Shown one piece after another: positions 60,180 to 64,000 of a stretch of DNA of 64,000 bases. Source of the DNA: Glycomyces amatae (GTDB lineage: Bacteria > Actinomycetota > Actinomycetes > Mycobacteriales > Micromonosporaceae); NCBI RefSeq assembly GCF_020991375.1, contig NZ_JAJLQZ010000012.1, forward strand, positions 62,001 to 126,000. The letters run 5' to 3'. The notes beneath the pieces were generated by a model. That model had not been told where the DNA came from. It saw only the letters and a list, made by a program, of their open reading frames with translations, and made no database searches. The stretch's first letter is position 1, and every line of letters starts with the position of its first letter. Position numbers and translations under genes: made by a program.

Positions 60180-61100
60180 TCAGGCCTGGGCGGCGAGGTT
60201 CTTCAGGTCCACGACCTGGAGGGCGTCCTCGACCGCGGCCGACAAGGGCAGGCCGTCGAGCGCGTCGGCGTCCCACCAGCGCGACTCGCTGGTGGAGCCG
60301 CCCGCGGCCTCGACCACCTGCGCCGCGGACGGGTCGGGCACCGTCGCGGAGTAGATCGCGCGCACCCCGTGCCAGTCCAGCGGGTACCCCTCGGGGCCGA
60401 TCGCGCGGCGGTGCCGGAACGACGTCACGTTGAGCAGGTCGCCGACCAGGGCCTCCTGGCCGGTCTCCTCGTAGATCTCGCGGGAGACGGCCGCGCGCGG
60501 CGACTCCCCGAAGTCGACCCCGCCGCCGGGCAGGTGCCAGGTGCCGCCGCCGGGGTAGCCCTCGGCGATCCGGGCGAGCAGGACCCGGCCCCCCACGTCG
60601 GCGACGACCCCGTACGCGCCGAAGCGCTGGCCGCGCCGGCGCCGGCCCTTCTTCGCCTTCGAGGGCGGGACGGGCCGCGTCTCCTGCGGCGCCTTGTCGA
60701 CGCGCCCGGCGAGCCGGTCGTCGGCCAGGCCCAGGCACGCGGAGACGAACGGCGAGTGCGGCTCGGCCGCGGCGCGGGCCGGGTCGACCCACTCGGCGTC
60801 CTCCCCGGCGGCCTCGAACTCGGGCCCGCCGGCGACTTCGGCGGTGTAGATGATCGCGTTGGTGTGGACGCCGCGCCTGGCGACGGCCACCGCTTCACGG
60901 GCGGCGCCGACGGCGACCTCGTAGCCGGTGTGCTCGCCGACCAGGCGCTCGGCGGCCCGCTTCGGCGGCTCGCCGTGGTCGATGACCCCGCCGGGCAGAT
61001 GCCAGGGGCCCGCTTCGCGCCCCGTCCGCCTCCTGCGGGTCAGCAGCACCCGGCCGTTCTCGTCACGGACCTCCCCGTACGCAGCTATCCGGAATTGCAT
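60180..61100 (-). CDS. Protein with two Nudix domains, the first degenerate
   Basis: A 306-aa protein. Domain 1 (about 1-130) has GGVIDHGEPPKRAAERLVGEHTG, where the REUxEE catalytic core is altered. Domain 2 (about 155-300) has an intact box ending SREIYEETG. A basic linker KAKKGRRRRG joins them. Only the second domain is expected to hydrolyse nucleoside diphosphate-linked substrates; the first may bind or regulate. The ATG at 61100 has no obvious ribosome site. It is downstream of and co-directional with guaA, after a hairpin. Confidence 0.88.
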   Translation of the reverse strand: MQFRIAAYGEVRDENGRVLLTRRRRTGREAGPWHLPGGVIDHGEPPKRAAERLVGEHTGYEVAVGAAREAVAVARRGVHTNAIIYTAEVAGGPEFEAAGEDAEWVDPARAAAEPHSPFVSACLGLADDRLAGRVDKAPQETRPVPPSKAKKGRRRRGQRFGAYGVVADVGGRVLLARIAEGYPGGGTWHLPGGGVDFGESPRAAVSREIYEETGQEALVGDLLNVTSFRHRRAIGPEGYPLDWHGVRAIYSATVPDPSAAQVVEAAGGSTSESRWWDADALDGLPLSAAVEDALQVVDLKNLAAQA

Positions 61101-61128
61101 CCCTCAACTGTACGGCGTGATCGGCGCA

Positions 61129-61155
61129 CCGCGGCGAAGCTCGCGAGCTCCGCGG
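61129..61155 (-). terminator. Imperfect hairpin directly after guaA
   Basis: CCGCGG and AGCTCG arms with a 3-nt bulge pair across 61129-61155, abutting the guaA stop. Confidence 0.5.
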
Positions 61156-62700
61156 CTACTCCCACTCGATGGTGCCCGGGGGCTTGCTGGTGACGTCCAG
61201 CACGACCCGGTTGACGCCGGCGACCTCGTTGGTGATGCGCGTGGAGATCTTCGCCAGCAGCTCGTACGGCAGGCGGGACCAGTCCGCGGTCATCGCGTCC
61301 TCGGACGAGACCGGGCGCAGCACGATCGGGTGCCCGTAGGTGCGGCCGTCGCCCTGGACGCCGACGCTGCGCACGTCCGCGAGCAGCACCACCGGGAACT
61401 GCCACACGGAGCGGTCGAGCCCGGCGGCGGTCAGCTCGGCGCGGGCGATCGCGTCGGCGGCCTTGAGCAGGTCGAGCCGCTCGCCCGTGACCTCGCCCAC
61501 GATGCGGATGCCGAGGCCCGGGCCCGGGAACGGGTGGCGCCACACCATCGCCTCGGGCAGCCCCAGCTCGAGGCCGATCGCGCGCACCTCGTCCTTGAAC
61601 AGGGTCCGCAGCGGCTCCACCAGGTCGAACTGGAGGTCGTCGGGGAGCCCGCCCACGTTGTGGTGGCTCTTGATGTTCGCGGTGCCGGTGCCGCCGCCCG
61701 ACTCGACCACGTCCGGGTACAGGGTCCCCTGGACGAGGAAGTCGATGGACTGCTCCTCGGCGATCTCGCGCGCGGCCGCCTCGAAGGTCCGGATGAACTC
61801 GCGGCCGATGATCTTGCGCTTCTCCTCGGGGTCCGTGACGCCCTTGAGGGCCGCCAGGAACTGCTCCGCGACGTCGACGGTGCGCACGTCGATGCCGGTG
61901 AGCTGCGCGTAGTCCTTCTCGACCTGCTCGGCCTCGCCGGCGCGCAGCAGCCCGTGGTCGACGAACACGCACGTGAGCCGGTCCCCCACGGCGCGGTGCA
62001 CGAGCGCCGCCGCGACCGAGGAGTCCACGCCGCCGGACAGGGCGCACAGCACCCGCCGGTCGCCGACCTGCTCGCGGATGAGGGCGACCTGCTCGTCGAT
62101 GATCGCCGCGTTCGTCCAGTTCGGCTTGATCCCGGCGATGTCGTGCAGGAAGTGGCGGATGACCGCCTGCCCGTGGGGCGTGTGCGCCACCTCGGGGTGG
62201 TACTGGACGCCGGCCAGGCGCGACTCGAGGTTCTCGAACGCCGCGACCGGCGCGCCCGCGGTGCCCGCGACGACCGTGAAGCCCTCGGGGGCCTCGGTGA
62301 CCGAGTCGCCGTGGCTCATCCACACCGACTGGTGCTCGGGGAGCCCGGCGAGGAGCTTGGAGGGGCACACGACGTCGAGCTCGGTCCCGCCGTACTCGGA
62401 CGCCCCGGTCCTGGCGACCGTGCCGCCCAGGGCCCGGGCCATGGCCTGGAAGCCGTAGCAGATGCCGAGCACCGGCACCCCGGCCTCGAACAGGGCCGCG
62501 TCCACCTGCGGGGCGCCCTCGGCGTACACGCTCGAAGGACCGCCCGAGAGGATGATCGCGGCCGGCTCCTTGGCGAGCATCTCGCTCGCGGGCATCGAGG
62601 AGGGCACGATCTCCGAGTAGACGTGGGCCTCGCGCACGCGCCGCGCGATGAGCTGCGCGTATTGGGCCCCGAAGTCGACCACCAGCACCGTTTGTCGCAT
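61156..62700 (-). CDS. guaA: GMP synthase (glutamine-hydrolysing)
   Basis: A 514-aa enzyme converting XMP to GMP. The class I glutamine amidotransferase domain has nucleophile Cys in GICYGF and HPE in YHPEVAH. The ATP pyrophosphatase domain has SGGVDSS, and the dimerisation domain ends TIEWE. Standard length. A minus-strand TACGCT box is 6 nt before the ATG (leaderless). Confidence 0.97.
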   Translation of the reverse strand: MRQTVLVVDFGAQYAQLIARRVREAHVYSEIVPSSMPASEMLAKEPAAIILSGGPSSVYAEGAPQVDAALFEAGVPVLGICYGFQAMARALGGTVARTGASEYGGTELDVVCPSKLLAGLPEHQSVWMSHGDSVTEAPEGFTVVAGTAGAPVAAFENLESRLAGVQYHPEVAHTPHGQAVIRHFLHDIAGIKPNWTNAAIIDEQVALIREQVGDRRVLCALSGGVDSSVAAALVHRAVGDRLTCVFVDHGLLRAGEAEQVEKDYAQLTGIDVRTVDVAEQFLAALKGVTDPEEKRKIIGREFIRTFEAAAREIAEEQSIDFLVQGTLYPDVVESGGGTGTANIKSHHNVGGLPDDLQFDLVEPLRTLFKDEVRAIGLELGLPEAMVWRHPFPGPGLGIRIVGEVTGERLDLLKAADAIARAELTAAGLDRSVWQFPVVLLADVRSVGVQGDGRTYGHPIVLRPVSSEDAMTADWSRLPYELLAKISTRITNEVAGVNRVVLDVTSKPPGTIEWE

Positions 62701-62745
62701 GACACCAGCGTAACCGGTAGTCGGTCTCGCACCGGAAGGCGCGGC

Positions 62746-62751
62746 TACCCT
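62746..62751 (+). promoter_or_regulatory. -10 box of the FUSC gene, leaderless type
   Basis: TACCCT is 6 nt before the GTG at 62758. It stands back to back with the guaA promoter. Confidence 0.5.
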
Positions 62752-62757
62752 GATGAC

Positions 62758-64000
62758 GTGCTCAACAACCCCGGTGTGGTCGAGTCGTTCCGCCGGGTCG
62801 GCGCCGACCTGCGGTCGTGGACCCCCGGCGAGGCCGCGCCCGTGCTCGCGGTGCGCGCCGGAGTCGGCGTCGCCCTCGCCATGGGCGTGGTCGTCCTCCT
62901 CGACGGCGACCCCGGCTGGGGGCCCGCCGCGGTCATAGGCGCCTGGCTCGGCGGCGTCGTCCTCCTCACCCCCGGCACCCGCACCGGCCCGGTGATGCCC
63001 CTGTTCATCGGCGCGGCCGGAGCCGTCGGGCTCGTCCTCGGCGCGATCGGGCACCCGGTCCTGCTCGTCGCGGCGGCGACCGCCTACGCGTTCACGCTCA
63101 CCTTCGTCGGCTCGATCAGCCACGTCGCGGGCGTCACCCTCACCGTCTCGGGGATAGTGTTCTTCCTCGCCGACCACCTCACGGTCGGCACCACCGTGTG
63201 GCTCGCGGCCCTCGCCGTCTGCGCGGGCGGCGCGGTCCAGGCCGGGATGGCGCTCCTGCCGCCCTACTACCGGTGGGCCGAGGACCGGCGCGCCCTCGCC
63301 GACGCCTGGCTCGCGCTCGCGGCCGAGGCGGACGCGCTCGCCGCCGACCCCAACGCGCCGTTCCAGACCGAGACGCTCGTCGAGGCCGCCCGGGAGCTCG
63401 ACGGCCGCCGGGTCCTGCCCGCCGCGATCCTCGAGGCGCGCCGCCAGATCTACGCGGTGTCGATCGCGATCGGGCGCACCGCCTCGGCCCGGGCCCGGGC
63501 CGACGCCCAGGACCGCGACACCGTCGCGTTCTACTCCGAGGCGCTCGAGCTCGCGGGGCGGCTGCTGCACGCCTTCGCCGAGCGCATCACCGCCCGCAAG
63601 CCCGCCGAGCTGGACTGGGACGCGCTGCTCGACGGCCTCTCGCAGAACCCGATGGCGACCGCCACCGGCACCATGCCCACCGAGATCGGCGGGCTCCTGC
63701 GCACCCTGCACGAGACCGGCGGGTTCGCCGAGCGCATCACCGCCGGGGGCGAGCAGGTCGTGGCCGACCCCGCGCTGGCGCACGCCACCAGCACCGTCCG
63801 GCAGGCGATGGGCCAGCTCCGGGCCCGGCTGCACCGCCGGGACCCCGTCGTCCACCACGCGCTGCGCCGCGCGGGCGTCATCGCCGTGGCCATGATCGTC
63901 GGCCTGCTGTGGCCCACCGAGCACGGCTACTGGATCCCCTTGACGGCGTGGGTGGTGCTCCAGGCCGACTTCGCGGGGACGCTCACCCGCGGCACGACCC
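62758..64000 (+). CDS. FUSC-family aromatic-acid-exporter-like membrane protein, cut by the window end
   Basis: An open frame of 414 codons with no stop before the edge. It has an N-terminal cytoplasmic segment, then about five to six transmembrane helices (residues about 28-165), a long soluble helical region (about 170-380), and the start of a second hydrophobic block ([33 protein letters not shown]), which is the FUSC repeat. Relatives include YccS and p-hydroxybenzoate efflux proteins. The GTG at 62758 is supported by the -10 box. Confidence 0.85.
   Translation, partial: MLNNPGVVESFRRVGADLRSWTPGEAAPVLAVRAGVGVALAMGVVVLLDGDPGWGPAAVIGAWLGGVVLLTPGTRTGPVMPLFIGAAGAVGLVLGAIGHPVLLVAAATAYAFTLTFVGSISHVAGVTLTVSGIVFFLADHLTVGTTVWLAALAVCAGGAVQAGMALLPPYYRWAEDRRALADAWLALAAEADALAADPNAPFQTETLVEAARELDGRRVLPAAILEARRQIYAVSIAIGRTASARARADAQDRDTVAFYSEALELAGRLLHAFAERITARKPAELDWDALLDGLSQNPMATATGTMPTEIGGLLRTLHETGGFAERITAGGEQVVADPALAHATSTVRQAMGQLRARLHRRDPVVHHALRRAGVIAVAMIVGLLWPTEHGYWIPLTAWVVLQADFAGTLTRGTT

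Overview
The window is very GC-rich and dense with genes. It reads as a chromosome segment of a mycelial or soil actinobacterium. The case rests on GTG starts, many apparently leaderless genes with a TANNNT box 6-8 nt before the start, chained 4-bp ATGA/GTGA overlaps, an IdeR/DtxR-type iron box, LPXTG surface proteins with thioester domains, a mycosin-like subtilase, HadAB-like dehydratases, and gene order shared with Mycobacterium (nth - tlpA-like - Nudix - marP - crp; tRNAs - rpmG - hadA - hadB). A Glycomyces-like lineage would fit, but I cannot fix the genus from sequence alone. I see no prophage, transposase or CRISPR array.

Layout. 1-13 kb: an SseB-associated hypothetical protein, TatD nuclease, a CopC-CopD copper protein, a membrane thioredoxin, a four-gene ECF Co/Ni transporter behind a Nur-like operator, a peroxiredoxin, a response regulator with a damaged receiver, and a MocR regulator divergent from an EamA permease. 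13-22 kb: secreted protein, tRNA-Leu with a tandem array of hairpin repeats, rph-rdgB, a second peroxiredoxin, a CebR-box-controlled cellulose/chitin LPMO, CHAD protein, DUF885 protein, an isolated nuoI-nuoJ pair, and a class F sortase with a small surface protein. 22-26 kb: a three-gene sugar-type catabolic operon (Gfo/Idh/MocA oxidoreductase, DUF993 protein, TIM-barrel isomerase) under a LacI-type operator. 26-34 kb: a two-SseB-domain protein with a small partner, a mycosin-like protease, and the nth-to-marP operon with crp.

34-47 kb: atpC and a DUF2550 gene, detached from any other ATP synthase gene. These are followed by a block (serine hydrolase, VapBC, ABC exporter with XRE regulator, YtfQRT-YjfF-type sugar importer) that separates DUF2550 from its common neighbour, the PduO-type adenosyltransferase. 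Then come 3-hydroxyacyl-CoA dehydrogenase, hadAB, rpmG, tRNA-Met and tRNA-Thr. 47-53 kb: a membrane GAF-GGDEF-EAL protein preceded in the same direction by a tiny secreted peptide with three GVSGEIS repeats, an iron-box-controlled heme oxygenase-DUF2470 fusion, and an M23 peptidase. 53-64 kb: pcrA, a chorismate mutase, two thioester/LPXTG surface proteins, psd, a double-Nudix protein, guaA, and a FUSC-type membrane protein cut by the window end.

The most striking non-genic signal is upstream of chorismate mutase. A leaderless 22-codon ORF contains the run Phe-Tyr-Phe-Tyr-Tyr and is followed by mutually exclusive hairpins, the second being a terminator with a T tract. This has the architecture of a Phe/Tyr ribosome-mediated attenuator. 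The second candidate system is the GVSGEIS-repeat peptide next to the c-di-GMP protein.
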